A stretch of DNA of 64,000 nucleotides from Daldinia sp. FL1419 (taxonomy: Eukaryota > Ascomycota > Sordariomycetes > Xylariales > Hypoxylaceae), in assembly GCA_025201765.1 (NCBI GenBank), contig MU623347.1:62001-126000 (forward strand). Reading direction: 5' to 3'. Under the pieces are notes generated by a model that saw nothing but the letters and a program-made list of their open reading frames with translations, did not search any database and had not been told where the DNA came from. This document shows positions 22,317 through 35,007 of this stretch, piece after piece (position 1 is the stretch's first letter; each line of letters opens with the position of its first letter). The position numbers and the translations under genes are program-made.

Positions 22317-22426
22317 GCTACATATAGAACAAAGAATTCGTTCTATATGTAGCTGCCTTTAGCCATAGTTGTAGATAGGTTCCTCGCGGAACAACGAAGT
22401 TGTTTCCTTGCTTCTTGGTCCGCCTC
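22317..22426. repeat. Dispersed structured repeat, copy A
   Basis: This is homologous to 41556-41677. It opens with a perfect inverted repeat of 14 nt arms (GCTACATATAGAAC at 22317-22330 and its complement at 22340-22353, 9 nt spacer). It also contains GTTCC-TCGC-GGAAC and AACAAC-GAA-GTTGTT stem-loops. The 3' end is the shared TTGGTCCGCCTC. It may be a MITE, SINE tail or LTR fragment; no coding sequence is shared. Confidence 0.7.
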
Positions 22427-24320
22427 GTGACACGGACAGACTCCCTACCAAGCTGGCCAGGCTTCCCTGAAAACAGCCCATACCCACGCCCAACGCTTGT
22501 AGACGAGAGGGGCATTGATATTTTGAGGGAGTCGGTCGACCTTGTGTGGCCAGTGAGCCATATAGGTTCGCCCAATAATGCCGTCAGGATGTTTTCCTTG
22601 GATTTTTAGTTTTATGAGATATTAGTTCACTACCTACTATAAGCGGCTTAAGCAAGAGCATATTCCGCATGGCCGGCTCCGCCTGGAAATTACGAATATT
22701 ACATACGAAGAAGTTCACGTTGGACGGGAGATCGGTGGGAGCTCTATAGGATACACGGGTGGTACACCGGGGTCAGGAAGTGGTGGGTGGGTAGAAGGTA
22801 TCCTAGCGTACGTCGAGGATCATGACCTCGAGTAATCGTATTACTTAAGTATTGTACCACGAAGTTGGTGGGATTATCATTCCGTTATTAATTATTACAA
22901 AAATCCAAACAAACCTCTACGGAAGCTACGTATTTCCCCAGAGGCATTGCAAGACCAACGCAAAGCCCGGTTCTCTAATCATACATCGAACAACACCTAG
23001 GCAGTCTTATTTAAAGTTGCAGTGGGTACTATTATCGTCACAGAGGCGTCTCCGGATTAAGAAGAATATACAAAGATCAAGAAGAATGTGCATATAGCTA
23101 CCTATAGGTATACATAGACTTATATGTACAGATGATAAAAGAAAAATGCAAAAATGAAACGTACAACACCAGGGATTCGCTGGTCGTCACCGACCCAACT
23201 ACTGATCTGGCGGTATCCAGCTTGTCTATGGGAGAGCGAACGGGATCCCGAATTTTCTAGATCCTATGGTCGTACGTGCTGGTAATAGTTGTTGTTGTGC
23301 TATATATCGAGCGTTGCAATTCCTAGAGATCTCTATGCCCCCAGTCGGATCAATGAGAAGCCCCATTCTAATAAACCCGCAAACAATATAATATTTAAAG
23401 AAATAAAATAAATTGAGCAAAGGCTACGTCTCTTGGTTTTAGAGATACTAGCAAGTAGGCAACCTAAAGTCTTGATATGATATTAGAAAAGCACCTCATT
23501 TATCAATACAGTACAGTAGAACACATGAACAACTCGGAACAGCAAAATTCAAGCAACGAAAATCCATTACTTATTATATAAAACCAGGCCAGTCCATTAA
23601 GAGTTATTCCTAATGGGTAGGCTCCAACTAGTCCTCCTCTAATCCAACATTATTTGTATCCTCCCCCCTTCTTCCCCTTTCTCTTCCAAACTACACTTCA
23701 ATTGTGTACAAATGTCATCCTCTTAGAACGTGATCCTTTACATGACAGAACACAAAGTAGGCTCGCTGGCAGGAGATTGCAATATTAGGCCAACGTCGTC
23801 CTTGTTTCGGATATGTTGAGGTCTCGTAGTGCCCTTCATATTGATTGCTTATTTTATAGTGATGTTGTGAATTGATGATTTAATGCAGTGGAATCTTAGT
23901 AGATTTTGACTTTGATGTTGTTGATGAATAATTGGAATGGAGTCGACGACCCGGAGGTTATATAATAATCGCAGTAAATGCGACCACTCGGATAAGCTAC
24001 AAGGAACTTTTTCGACAAGGACGCGTTTCTTTCTTACGGATGAGTCGGCTAAGTTAAATCCTCGGTCTGGTTACTAATAATAGAGGGTCTATTCTTAAGC
24101 TTCTTTATAACACTTAGGACATGCACAGCTTTTTGAAAGATCTGGGATACTTTGACGACTAGCATATTTCCAGGTACTACATAGAAACCTGCTGCTACTT
24201 ATAAAGGTAACCTCTCTGGGTTTGGTATTCATTGTCCCTATTCCTGTCCCTAGACCGCCCCCTTTTTGCATAAACTCGTTAGCTCATAACCGTCCATCCT
24301 CATAACAATGCGACATTGGC
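22427..24320. other. Intergenic, no supported gene
   Basis: A mix of normal and slightly AT-rich DNA downstream of the F-box relic and repeat copy A. A weak similarity to the flank of copy B (GAGAGGGGCATTGATATT near 22507) suggests the repeat may extend further. The last part before 24321 contains the 3' end of the EF1B-gamma gene. Confidence 0.45.
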
Positions 24321-25879
24321 TTATTTGAAGACCTTGCCAGAGGCGTGCTTGTACTCCTTGCCGTTGTGGACGACGGGCTTGTCCCAAGTCCACATAGACT
24401 CGACAAAGGCCCTATCCTCAGGGTTGGTAGGGTCGAGCTTGGTGAACTCGTAGCTCTCGTAATCGGGAGCGACGTCAAACACGGGGAGATAGTCATCACC
24501 TCGGATAACAAATGCACCCTCGATGACCGAGTCATTGTTCTCGCCGTACACAGAGGCACAGCCGAAGAGGTACTTGCGAGAAGCCTCAAGGCGGGTGTTG
24601 AATCCACCAATCAAGTTGTTGGACATGAAAGTCAAAGTCAACTCATCGTTGTACTTGTACTTGCACTTCCAGATGGAGTAGTCGGTGAAAGGAACGTTCT
24701 CCCAGAAGAACTTCATAGAGTCCGCCTCATCGTGGTTTGAGTAGTAGCGCTTGAATTCGTCAAGGGCAAACTCCGAACGAGGTAGCGAATCAAGAGGGTG
24801 CTTAGGCTTGGGAGCAGGCGCGGGCTCCTCTTCCTCGGCGGCTTTAGGGGCAGCTTTGGGAGCAGCCTTGGGCTTAGCCTGCTCGGGCTTCTTGGGGGGG
24901 ACGTTGGTCAACTTGGGAGTGTCAAGAAGCTCAAGCGGCTTGGAGACATCGGCGTAGATGGGCTGGTTGTAGACAGTCTCGTACCATCGAGAGACGTTGG
25001 GGTGCTCAGAGCGCCAGTTCTTATCGAAGAAGTACTGGAAACCGCGCGAGATAATACCAGCAGCAAACAGATCGGCAAGAGTGATGCGCTCGCCAACAAG
25101 GTAGGTGTTGTGAAGGAGGTGCTGCTCAACAATGGAGATGACCTTCTCTGAGTTCTTGGCAGCCTCATCAACAGCCTTCTTGTTGTAGGGGTCAGAGCCC
25201 AAAAGAGGCCGGTACCAAGAGGCGAGCTTGGGGAGAACCTCAGTGTTGAAGTACGACGTCCACTTTAGGATGGAAGCGTAGCTATGCGATGTCAGTTTGT
25301 TATCCTATAGTATCGCTGCTAGCATATGACTCACTCTTGCTTGGTCTTGCCGAGAAGAGTGGTCTTCTCGTTCTGAGAGGTGACTAAACAATGAGAAATT
25401 AGCAATTTCCCACATTATTTCCAGGTGTGAATTAACAGTGGATTGAAGGCAATAAAATCAGAAAGTAGAACCATGATCAACAGAATTTTTCAGATAGGGA
25501 TAACTGTTAGAATATTGTCTAGGTCATCATATGATGCCAAAGGTGGAGGTGTTGTAAGCGCAAATTGATAACAGGAAGCTCAATACGTACTGTAGATGGC
25601 AATGGCCATAGACTCAGTCAAGGTGAAGCCATCGCTTCCAACAAAAGCAGGGATCTTGCCAAGGGGATTTGCCTTGAGGAACTCAGGGGAAGGGTTGACA
25701 GTGTCGGCCTCGACGATGTCCAGGTCCAGCCCGTTGGCCTTCGCAACCGCGAGGATTGCGGTAGAGCGGGGGTTGAGCTGCGCAACGAATAAATATCAGC
25801 ATTTACAGACATAAAAATAAACAAACCTGATTTAATCATTGTTGCTTACCTCCTTGGTGAAAATCTTTCCGAACACCAT
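24321..25879 (-). CDS. CAM1: Translation elongation factor 1B gamma (4 exons)
   Basis: Exons from the 5' end are 25879-25850, 25777-25591, 25383-25335 and 25281-24321, giving 408 residues, the normal length. The N-terminus MVFGKIFTKE and LNPRSTAILAVAKANGLDLD are the glutathione-S-transferase N-domain, and the GST C-domain runs to about residue 210 (TLADLFAAGIISRGFQYFFDKNW). A linker rich in Lys, Ala, Pro and Glu (about 215-245) follows. The conserved EF1G C-terminal domain comes last (PKHPLDSLPRSEFALDEFKR, FKFFWENVPF-like run, GDDYLPVFDVAPDYESY). The protein is the structural subunit of the EF1B guanine exchange complex that recharges EF1A with GTP. A ten-codon first exon is easily missed by gene finders. 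It is divergent from the uS9m gene. Confidence 0.97.
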
Positions 25880-26297
25880 TGTGATTATGGGATCTGGTAC
25901 TTGTCGAAGTGAAGATGAGAGGGGAAAGTTTGAAGTCAACTTGGAGTCACAGAATTTTTTTTCTACTCTCGCAAAAGCAGGAGGCGGGGCAATTGCGCTC
26001 TGGCTCAATTCAAATTTCCATCAGGCATTGACCCCACTTTAGAGCCTGGTCGAAACCGGGCAGCTGCAATTTCAGACCCCTCCATGCCCTCCTGCTCAAA
26101 AATACAGGCGGCAATCGGAATATCTAATATACCGTTCAATTGAATTCCGGTACATTTGCATTTGAAAAGTGCTTCGATTGATACCTACTAACTTACACCT
26201 GCCATCGGTGTATCACGAATATTGCGCCCAACCACTTAAGCCGATTGATCAATCGATTTAGTAAGCGCAAGGTCATGACGAGGATACGATAGGTAAA
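25880..26297. promoter_or_regulatory. Shared bidirectional promoter, EF1B-gamma / uS9m
   Basis: Only 418 bp separate the two divergent ATGs. A perfect 14 bp palindrome, CGATTGATCAATCG, lies at 26242-26255, 43 bp before the uS9m ATG. It contains ATTGA/TCAAT half-sites. No TATA box is obvious. Co-regulation of cytosolic and mitochondrial translation genes from this spacer is an inference. Confidence 0.55.
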
Positions 26298-27298
26298 ATG
26301 TCCTCTCTAAGAAATGGCTTTCGCTGTCTTAGAGATTTCCGGGCGGCAGCGACCCGACAGCCGAGCCTCTCAGCATCCATCAAAGTAGCTATAGACTCAA
26401 GAACGTACCGATCATTCACAACGACCGCGACCTATCAAGATGATGCATTCGACCGATTAGAACAGGCTTTAGGACGAAACCCTGATGCCGCCGAATTGCA
26501 AGCAGCGCATGTTCGTCCTATGCCGTTATCGCCGTCCTACTTCTCGCGACATGCGCAGTTCAACGATAGTTTCGTCCTTGTTCAGGACCTGGCTCGAAAA
26601 TATGGACGCCTTCCTACTCTTCCTCCTAGCCAAGCGCCACGAATAGCGTGGAAAACAAAGGAGCAATACCGGTTGGCGGTTGGTGAAGCAGTGAAAGCAA
26701 GAGACTACGCAAGTTGCATCGCACTGGCCAAGAGGTTAAATCAAATCCACCCCGACTTAATGCCAGAGGAGGTCCAACAGGGTCTCCGTCCATTCAAACG
26801 AGACATCAACTTTTATCTGAATAGAGCGAGGCCCATCCCGATCGACAAATTTGGCAGGTCGCACGGCGTTGGGAGGCGGAAGTCTTCAGTCGCTCGAGCA
26901 TGGCTGGTACAAGGGACAGGGGAAGTTCTCATTAATGGAAAGACTCTGAATGACGCGTTTGGAAGGGTCCATGACCGAGAAAGTGCCCTTTGGGGACTAA
27001 AGATAATGGACAGAATGGACAAGTACAACGTCTGGGCCCTTGTAGAGGGTGGTGGGACTACTGGGCAAGCTGAAGCGCTTGCGATGGCTGTCGCCAAGGC
27101 CTTAGCCGTCCACGAACCGGCATTGAAGACGCCCCTTAAAAAAGGTAAGTTGAAGCAGAACCCGTATAGATTTTGGTCTAGTACGTTTCTAATTTGGACC
27201 ATCAAGCCGGTTGCCTCACTCGTGATCCGAGGAAAGTCGAAAGGAAGAAGGCTGGCCATGTCAAGGCGAGAAAGATGCCGGCCTGGGTTAAGAGATAG
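26298..27298 (+). CDS. MRPS9: Mitochondrial small ribosomal subunit protein uS9m (2 exons)
   Basis: Exons 26298-27144 and 27207-27298 give 312 residues; the intron is 62 bp (GTAAGT...CAAG). The first ~35 residues are rich in Arg, Ser and Ala with few acids, as in a mitochondrial presequence. The S9 domain is at about 186-312: GRSHGVGRRKSSVARAWLV, TGEVLINGKTLNDAFGRV, VEGGGTTGQAEALAMAVAKAL. After splicing it continues LKKAGCLTRDPRKVERKKAG and ends KARKMPAWVKR, the basic C-terminal tail that reaches the ribosomal P-site tRNA in S9 proteins. Unspliced, the frame runs on to 27515 with an unrelated tail, so the intron decides the true C-terminus. The usual terminal Lys-Arg is conserved. Confidence 0.95.
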
Positions 27299-29380
27299 AA
27301 CAAGTCAGATACGGCGTCTTGCATTGGGCCTTGTAGACCACTCTACTACGAGTTCTTCGAGCACGCGAACATCTATCAGCCTTATTAGCCCGAGTCTAGG
27401 CCACTTTGTGGTCGATGTTACCCATATGGTGGACCATGCGTACAAAGGCTACTGTATCATTATGTATCTGCTTCGTATGTGGAATGTATATGAGATGCCA
27501 ACAGTAACTGCTTAAAATTAAGGCGGCTCGTGATACGTTCGTCATTCAGATCATATTTAGATCGCAGTTGATCTCAAAGCTACTTCCGTAAATGAGCCTC
27601 GCCAACGCGACCCCCCTTAGTTATATTAGCTGGCCAATCAGAGCCCAGAGACGCTAATTAACCCAAACACGAGTCGAGTAACCGGGTATTTGGGTTGTGT
27701 TATATCATGTATGACGGGTGGCTGTAGGATCGGCGTTATGTTGTGTTTAGACTCCGCGTAATACAACGACGGCGGTCAATGAAACTTCATATTCAAAATG
27801 ATGGGAAATAAACCCAAAACCGATATGGCGTAGCCCGTGAAGTTATTCCAGAGGCTAAGGAACCCCACGTACAAAGACGCGTAAGTATTGTTGCCATTTT
27901 CAAAAGCGCGCGTCATATTTGACTACCTACCTCTTATAGACACCCAACATATCAAGCACAGACGGTATTTCAACCGTCAAATATAGCATAAGCATTAAGT
28001 AATGTTCCTTCTGGGAACTGGGAGGAGGCTACGCCGAATCGCGACTAGCCTCATACAACAGTAGACGCGGAATCCTTCTAGAAGGGGGTTGTTTATTTAG
28101 GAAAGTTGTTTAGGAGACATCGACTGAGACTGTAGATCAAAGTAACCGCTTGAAGATATAAGTTTACACCGCTTACTTTGGTTTAAAGACACGAGCTGAA
28201 GTCTTAAACCCTTCTACTCGTAACCTTACTTTTCGCAACGAAGCGAGAATAAATTAGACAACGGGGACAGTGAGGATGTAGTTACCTGAGACATCGACAA
28301 CACGCCGTCCGTCTCTCACAAAGATTTGACTCTGGATTCGACTGATCCCGTATTAATAAAAGTGACACATCTTAGCCAACATCTTAGCCATCAGACTACG
28401 TGTCTGGTTCTTAATCCAAGATCAGTGTGAATCAGCGTGACCTGACTCTGGCCTTGATCCAATACGAGAAGTAGTGTTTCTGCGGAGAAACGGTGCAAGC
28501 CTCATTTGGGCCGGATGAGGCTGAGAGTGACAAACCACACAGCATCCAATACTGTAACGTTAGTCACTTTATATTGCCGATCTTTCCTGTTCCGACGCCC
28601 TATTCGTACACACTTATGTCGCGCAATTTAGGCTTTACTTGGACGATCCGGTATTGAAAGAGGTGAGGTGTCGCCAGCGACCTAAACCGACCTAACCGAC
28701 TTGACTAACCTCAAAATATGTCAAGCCTAGGAAAATTTGGTATAGCATACCGCAGATCGTCTGGCTGGAGGAGTATCCAATGGCAAACGTAGGGCTAACG
28801 TGCCATAGTAGAGTCGGCGTCGCCGATGTATCAGCGGCATCTAAATACATTGTGCATTTTATGTGAAAGCCACACGGTACTTTCATATTACGTCCTAATA
28901 TTCGTCCTAATATTTAATAAGGGACTACGTAGCAAGCCATGACGACTACGACGATCCATAGAAGAAGCTCTACTGCGTCTATATACCTTAGGTACCTAGG
29001 TATGTACCTAATATCCAGGTATCTTGAAGAGATCAAAGCTCTTGTGGGTCTTCCAACGCCCAGTTTTCTATTCTTTTCGAATCTCGGGGACCTGCGCTAG
29101 TCAACCAAAGCCCATAAAAATGGGGTGATTTCTTGTGTATAGTAAAAGAGAATCAATTTCATACCTCGAGCTAGACCTATCATCTGCCTCATGTGCGTAT
29201 TACATGCGGGGGATTCTCGCTCGCAAATATCCCGTACCTATCGACCATTTTAGTAATACAACTAAAACATCTAATACGCCGACCTAGTACTATATCAATT
29301 ATCTGGGTCGTCTTGTGCATGCGCATGTAATTAGCACAACCGACGAACATCCCGCCGAGGCGACTGCCGAAGCCGAATCG
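27299..29380. other. Intergenic, no supported gene
   Basis: Spacer downstream of uS9m. A TACCTAGGTATGTACCTA-type motif lies at about 28989-29010. Only short random frames occur. Confidence 0.5.
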
Positions 29381-29718
29381 TCATTGCTCGTTCAAGGCTC
29401 TAATCTAGAAAAGGGAAAAACAAAAAAAAAAAAAAAAGAAAGAGAGACAGAAAGAAAAAAGGTCTCTCGACCAGTTACCTGATCCGCGTACCAAGAGCTA
29501 TCGTAATCTTGAAATGCCAGCTTCAGTGTCTCTGCTATAATAAATGCGTAATATATGCTATAATAAAACTTAGCTGTCGACATACTAACCAGGAAATACA
29601 TGGTTGAGTATCGAGCAAAAAGAGATCTGAGAATTGATGACAGTGGATTGGATTGATGCAACACCCCGGCTGACTCCGGGACAATGTCAGACGTACCCTT
29701 GCCGTTCTTTGACGACAT
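29381..29718 (-). CDS. Possible small three-exon gene, 70 residues
   Basis: Candidate exons are 29718-29586, 29534-29479 and 29404-29381, with introns of 51 and 74 bp. The first donor is GTATGT and the first acceptor TATAG. The second intron starts GTAACT and ends in a long pyrimidine tract followed by CTAG. Phases match and the product would be MSSKNGKGTSDIVPES... ending YADQIRALNEQ. It has a Ser/Gly-rich start and an amphipathic middle (SILRSLFARYSTMYFL). I recognise no family. A frame this short can arise by chance, so this is a low-confidence call that rests on the unusually good splice architecture. Confidence 0.3.
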
Positions 29719-32700
29719 CTCAACGCCCCTGTCTCCAACAAGGTTCAAGGATCTTATTTAAACGACCAGACATCCGCCATTTCTTGTTAGAAGGCCTCCT
29801 TGCGGCCCTGCGGCCTAATACTTGGGTAGGTACCCCGTACTGCCGTACCCTAGGTAAGTCCAATTTTTCAGCAATGGAGGTATGGAGGTACCTACTCCTC
29901 AAATATGCAATTCGTAGGCAATGGTGGCCTGCTTCGGTCCTTATTCGTAACATTCGTAAACATCAACAATCTGCTAGCCACTCAAGAAGTAAGCATAATC
30001 GAACCACTACGAGACGGTCTGTAAAAAGGTCGGGCATCAATTGATTTGCGGTTAGCTTATAATAAAAGTTGCAGGCAAGCCGGTTAGAAATTGTATACGC
30101 CGACCACCTAGGTTAAATAATTTAGCGACTTCTCCGCTAAGGACCAATTATATAGTTTCGTACTTCTTTATTTTCTATATCGGCCAATAGTTGAGAGTAT
30201 CGAGATAATTACTCAGAAAGAAGTATTTTTCCCGCCGGCTTCCTGGTCCATTTGGGTGTATGGCCCGACTTACGCTCACCGGCTTCTTTTCCCCGGGATC
30301 GAATGAGCTTTCGTGACAAGCTCATGGCAGGCAATTAGATCGTTTGGTGGCGTCTTCTAGATCTCTGACTAAATATGCAGAGTATACCAATACAATGGGT
30401 ATTATATCAAGTCCTATTAGTCGAGGCGTGTAATAAATATGGATCATTTAGAAAGGGTGATGTCCTTTAGTCTGTACGTCACCTACTGTAGGTCTGTAGT
30501 AAACGAGCCGTTCGTAACCTGACAGAAATTTTGGAGATGGGGGCTAAGGCTAGCATCAAAATGGACATTCTCAGGCGCTGCTGCTACTAACGCCTGGAGA
30601 AGACATAAGGTAAGAACACCCCGAGAGACATAATAGTACACATAATAGTACACATACAGAAACCGGAAAGCACCGGGTATCATATTCCTTGCATCTGCAT
30701 GCATACGGCATCTCCTTCCTTCCTTAGATTCTGCCTTATAATTGGAAACTAATGGGCATTGTTTCTGTATCTGCTTACATACATCATACCTGCTTAGGTT
30801 AGGTACTTACCTAGGTTAGCATCCATGTATATTATAGGCATATATGGAAACACGGGCAAATTACCTTACATAAGGTAACGCCTTTAGTACTTCGATTACT
30901 TAAAGTAAGGTATATATAGAGGTATGTAGGTACCTATATCTCTTCTAATTCCAGTGTTTTAAATGTATTAGATCGTATATTTGCTTCCCGTGCCTATCTC
31001 AATTACTTTTAAACATCTACAAATTAGTATAATATGCCACGAGAAAACACAGCGAAAGACAGTTTGTCGTTACGGTTATCTTCGCATGACATGATGACAC
31101 GACGAATTAAGAAATACCTGCTTTACGGTAGGTTCTAAATTGACCGATCCGTGCAGAATAAGGAATCATCTCTCAATCAGCATCAGCCACATAACAAGAA
31201 AAGTCGGCGCACAAAATGAGAAAAGCAAAACTTCATCTTGTGTTACCTCCAACCTACTAAAGTTCTTTATTCGGTAGGTAACCAAATATTTGTCTCCCCC
31301 CCCTTCTCCCCCATTCATCCTAATTACTTTTCTTTTCTATCTGAACCATTCTCGTTCGTCACAGTACGGCTGTCGGGAAATCAAATTTCTTAGTCCATAT
31401 CAAAGGCTAATGTTTGTCAAGGGAAAAAAAAATTTAAAATTTCACACAGTACCCCAATGTCTAGATTATCTAGCTTCATACAAGCCAGATATACTATGTA
31501 ATCGTACAAACGAGCCCTAAGATCTGGCGGCCGTTTTCTGATAGGCTGATCTGCGCCAGGAACATGCGCAGTGACCCGTGACACCCTTCGAGTCAAAGAT
31601 CTATGTTGAGGCTGGAAAAAGGGTTTGTCTTATATGCCCCTGGCCAATATACCTTACCCCGTACCACCCAATAAGTCTATTCTCCGGTTCTGCACTTTCT
31701 TCACCCTTCCACCAAGGTATCTATCTAGGTACCCATCAGCTTCAGGCAGGGTCAAGCATAGTCGGGCAGGGTATTGGACAGATCATCCGTCATGTCTAGT
31801 AAAGGCACACCCTTGGGGTATCAGTAAGGGGATTCATTCGGACCCGCTCTCCATTACCTGTGCGCACTGCGCAGATCTTGTTGACCCTGTCGCAACCAAA
31901 AAAGCCCTGCCTTTAGCATGTCCAGGAAGCCTAGGGAACCCAGGAGGCCCAGCAAAGCCCAGCAAAGTCCAGCAAGCCCCAGCTACTTTTTTTTACGCAC
32001 GGCGCGAGTTAAGGCGTTGGTGTAGTTATGTTTTGGAGAAATCTGGTTAAAACTCGACCCTATTCCGTTTTTTCATTGGTAAGGTTGTCGCCAGATCTCG
32101 TGTATTACATGCATACCCACTGGGTTTTGATGGGGGTGCATGCGAAAAAGGGATTTCAAACCTCGTCTCTATTTACTTTTATCACCTGGGCACGTCTCCG
32201 GCTACATAGTACTGTACCAGTCACCGGTCAATGGGCAGTCACCAGTCTACTTTACCAATCCCAATCTACTTTACACTACACTAGAGTCTAATTGGGTCTC
32301 CACTCCCTCCTACTACCGGCTCCTCTCGACCTTACCTCCTCGACATCCACCTAATAATATATCATGAGGCAGGTACCTACCAACCGTCCAGTCAGTTCCT
32401 TACTGTTCTAAGGGAAAGAAAAAAAATTCTTACTGTCCACTTGCTTCACCCATTTGCACTGCACCGCATTGTACTTGCTACCGTAGAAACCCCCCGGCTA
32501 CCTTTGAAATCTTCCGGTGTCGACAACTCTATTCTCACTTACACTAGCCCACACTATTATTCGGCAATAGACACTTTTATTATTACTAGCCACCTAGGTA
32601 GCCAGTCACCTTTGCCATACCTGCCTTAATTACCTGCCTTATAAAGAACTACGTACAACTTCACTCCAATGCCATTCATTGGTTTATATCTTTAATTATA

Positions 32701-33722
32701 CAGAGCAAGACCATCACATATTCTTATCTTAGTCTGGCTTGAAGCTACTTTGAAAAGCTGCCTACTTACAGCTTACAGAGAGTAAGCTAACCGGAAATCC
32801 CAGTTACGCCCGGGCGAAGTTGATATCTGAGCTGGTGTCCCTCGAGACCACTGAAGAGTTTGAGATATTACGTCCCAGTCTTGGTGTGGCTTGCTAATCA
32901 ATTGGACTCGGCAATCTCACTATTTGTCGGTTTAGAAGTTAGTTACAAAAGGTACTGGGATCCTCCCGGTACGCGTAGTGACGACAGCTGGCAAGTCAGA
33001 TACGCCCCCCTAACCTACTCGGGATTTTTGTGGACAAAATCCATCCTAAATTCCTACATAGTAGGCATCTAAGGACGAACTCAAAATTTTGGGACCTCGG
33101 AGGCATCGTCATCCCAGTAAGGGCCTAGGTTGGGGGTACCCGACATATGGTCGGGTGGTGTTTGCATCAAGAAGACTTTTCAACAATTCAAACTTTCGGC
33201 ATCTCATAACATAGTCGGTCCTCCCTGACAAGCTCTAACTTTTCGTCTTGTCGTATTTCATCTATTAAACGCAACGTTTCGAGACGCATCCCCGAGAAAC
33301 GCGTCGTTTCATGCCCAGATCATATATATCGCTACTCGTTAGCCCCTCGCGTTAGGGTTTTCGTCCGATAAAAAACAGCCAAAAGAGAGCATCGTAACTC
33401 AGGGCAACCTTTCTTCCTAGTTGTGGTCGGACCTGTCCCCTGTCTAGGAGACTGAAGTGAGAATTTTATCCGACCCCGCGTGCTTTGTTACCACTACAGC
33501 AACCTACCCTCGGCCGATTTCTACTTATAGCGTCTGTTTCGGGTCCAATCGCGCGCGCTACTCGCACGCGGTGAAGTTCTCGGACGATTCTAACGGGCCG
33601 GCTGTACAACGGCCTGGGCGAACCAAAGGTGGCCCTCCTTTCTTTTTCACTACAGCTCCGCTGCCGGAGGCGCACTGGTTAGACTCGCCTCTTAAAGTGT
33701 CTTGCGACCCGTCTCCCGTGGC
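29719..33722. other. Long intergenic region upstream of the 33.7 kb gene
   Basis: No supported gene in about 4 kb. It has several AGGTACCTA-type motifs (30790-30815, 30920-30940, 31725), a C-run near 31291-31310 and pyrimidine-rich stretches. It is likely to contain the promoter and possibly a long leader of the gene starting at 33723. Confidence 0.5.
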
Positions 33723-35007
33723 ATGGACGATCACGGGCGACGGAGGAGGCCGAACGAACCGCCCGTCAATACTCCTTCTAACACTAGATACCCAGTTCAC
33801 GATCCCAATGCACAGGGACGGTCGTACGGCGCAAGCGGGTCTGACAGGTATCGGCCCGCACCTCTCAATACATCGCCTGCAGCATCTCGAGGTATAGGAG
33901 GCGCGGCTAGCTACAGTGGATATTATCAAGAGCCGTCGACAGCGTTCTCCACTGCCATGCAGCAGAATACAATGCCATACCAGTCTGAATACGGACAAGA
34001 CGCTCGACAAACACAGAGCTTTAGCACGTACAATCCGTCCATGATGTACAACGTGCCGCAAGCGAGCGCGCAAAGTGCCGTCTACGATACGAGTCAGCAG
34101 TTCCCGTCACGGCAACCTGCAGCGCTGCAGATGATACAAACGGATGTGTCCAACCCCTATTTCCCGAGCGAACCGACCAACGCGGCCGCAGCGACTAGTC
34201 TGCAGTCACATGCTGGCTCTTCAAGTACATCAGCAGCAGTATATCAGCAAAGCCCAGTTGGCCAACGCACGATGCTCCAGAACTATCCGAGCGGGATAGC
34301 GCCAATGAGCGGTATGGCACAGACGAGCACACCCGAGCAACAGGCTATAGAAGAGCCCGACTACTCACAGACGGCAGAGATGAGTGAAGCCTATGCGCGA
34401 TACCAGACAGCTTTGGGGGAGGTTTTTACCAACATTCGTAATGGGGTGCTACAAGCTGCAAGTGATTCGCTCTTGAACATTTCCGAATGGTTGCTCTCAA
34501 AAGTTGTGGAACTAGGTGAGTCCATTTGTCGAGTAATATAATTCTGTCCGTGAATTTAACTGTTGAAGGCCTGGCAGCAGACGATGAAAACCTCTATAGA
34601 GACCGTATCAAGATGTGGCAGGATTTCAACCATGCGTGGCTCTCATTATTTCAAAAGCAAAAGGATATGATGGAGTCGGGCGCGCCGCCGCAACGAGGTC
34701 AGACGCTAATCAGCGAGGACGGACTGAGAAAGATGGGAAAAGAAATAGTGAGGCTTTGCGACGGAATTGATCGGCACGGTCTAGTAGACTACGAGTACGG
34801 CGTCTGGGAGGAGTCTATCGTTGCTAGTATGTCCCCAACCCTGGTGGTAGTGTCTTCGCGTGTAGCATGCATGTCCTGGCTTACTAACTAACCGGGCTAG
34901 TCATTGAGGATTGTCTTGATCTCTATGAAAACGAGGAGGAAGCCGAGCCTACCAATGCCTCCGCCGCGAGTTCCGCAGGCCGTCGCGGCCATCGCACTTC
35001 TCGATAG
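33723..35007 (+). CDS. Unrecognised Q/S/P-rich protein with conserved-looking C-terminal region (3 exons)
   Basis: Exons 33723-34515, 34569-34826 and 34901-35007 give 385 residues. Introns of 53 and 74 bp have GTGAGT and GTATGT donors, and the second has a CTAAC branch element. Residues 1 to ~215 are low in complexity, rich in Gln, Ser, Pro, Ala, Thr and Tyr, starting MDDHGRRRRPNEPPVN. The C-terminal ~160 residues look folded and helical: YARYQTALGEVFTNIRNGVL, LLNISEWLLSKVVELGLAAD, RIKMWQDFNHAWLSLFQKQK, EIVRLCDGIDRHGLVDYEYG, then an acidic IEDCLDLYENEEEAEP and a basic end GRRGHRTSR. I do not recognise the family. The layout of a disordered Q-rich arm plus a helical domain resembles transcriptional or RNA-binding regulators, but that is only a guess. 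The first ATG in frame is used; upstream in-frame codons lack an ATG. Confidence 0.75.

Noticed and set aside
31625..32050. 141-codon frame in the long spacer
   Set aside because: No ATG at its start, Pro/Ser composition from pyrimidine-rich DNA, no domain.
33457..33897. 146-codon frame overlapping the 33.7 kb gene
   Set aside because: Different frame from the spliced gene and starts at a non-ATG codon; considered a shadow.
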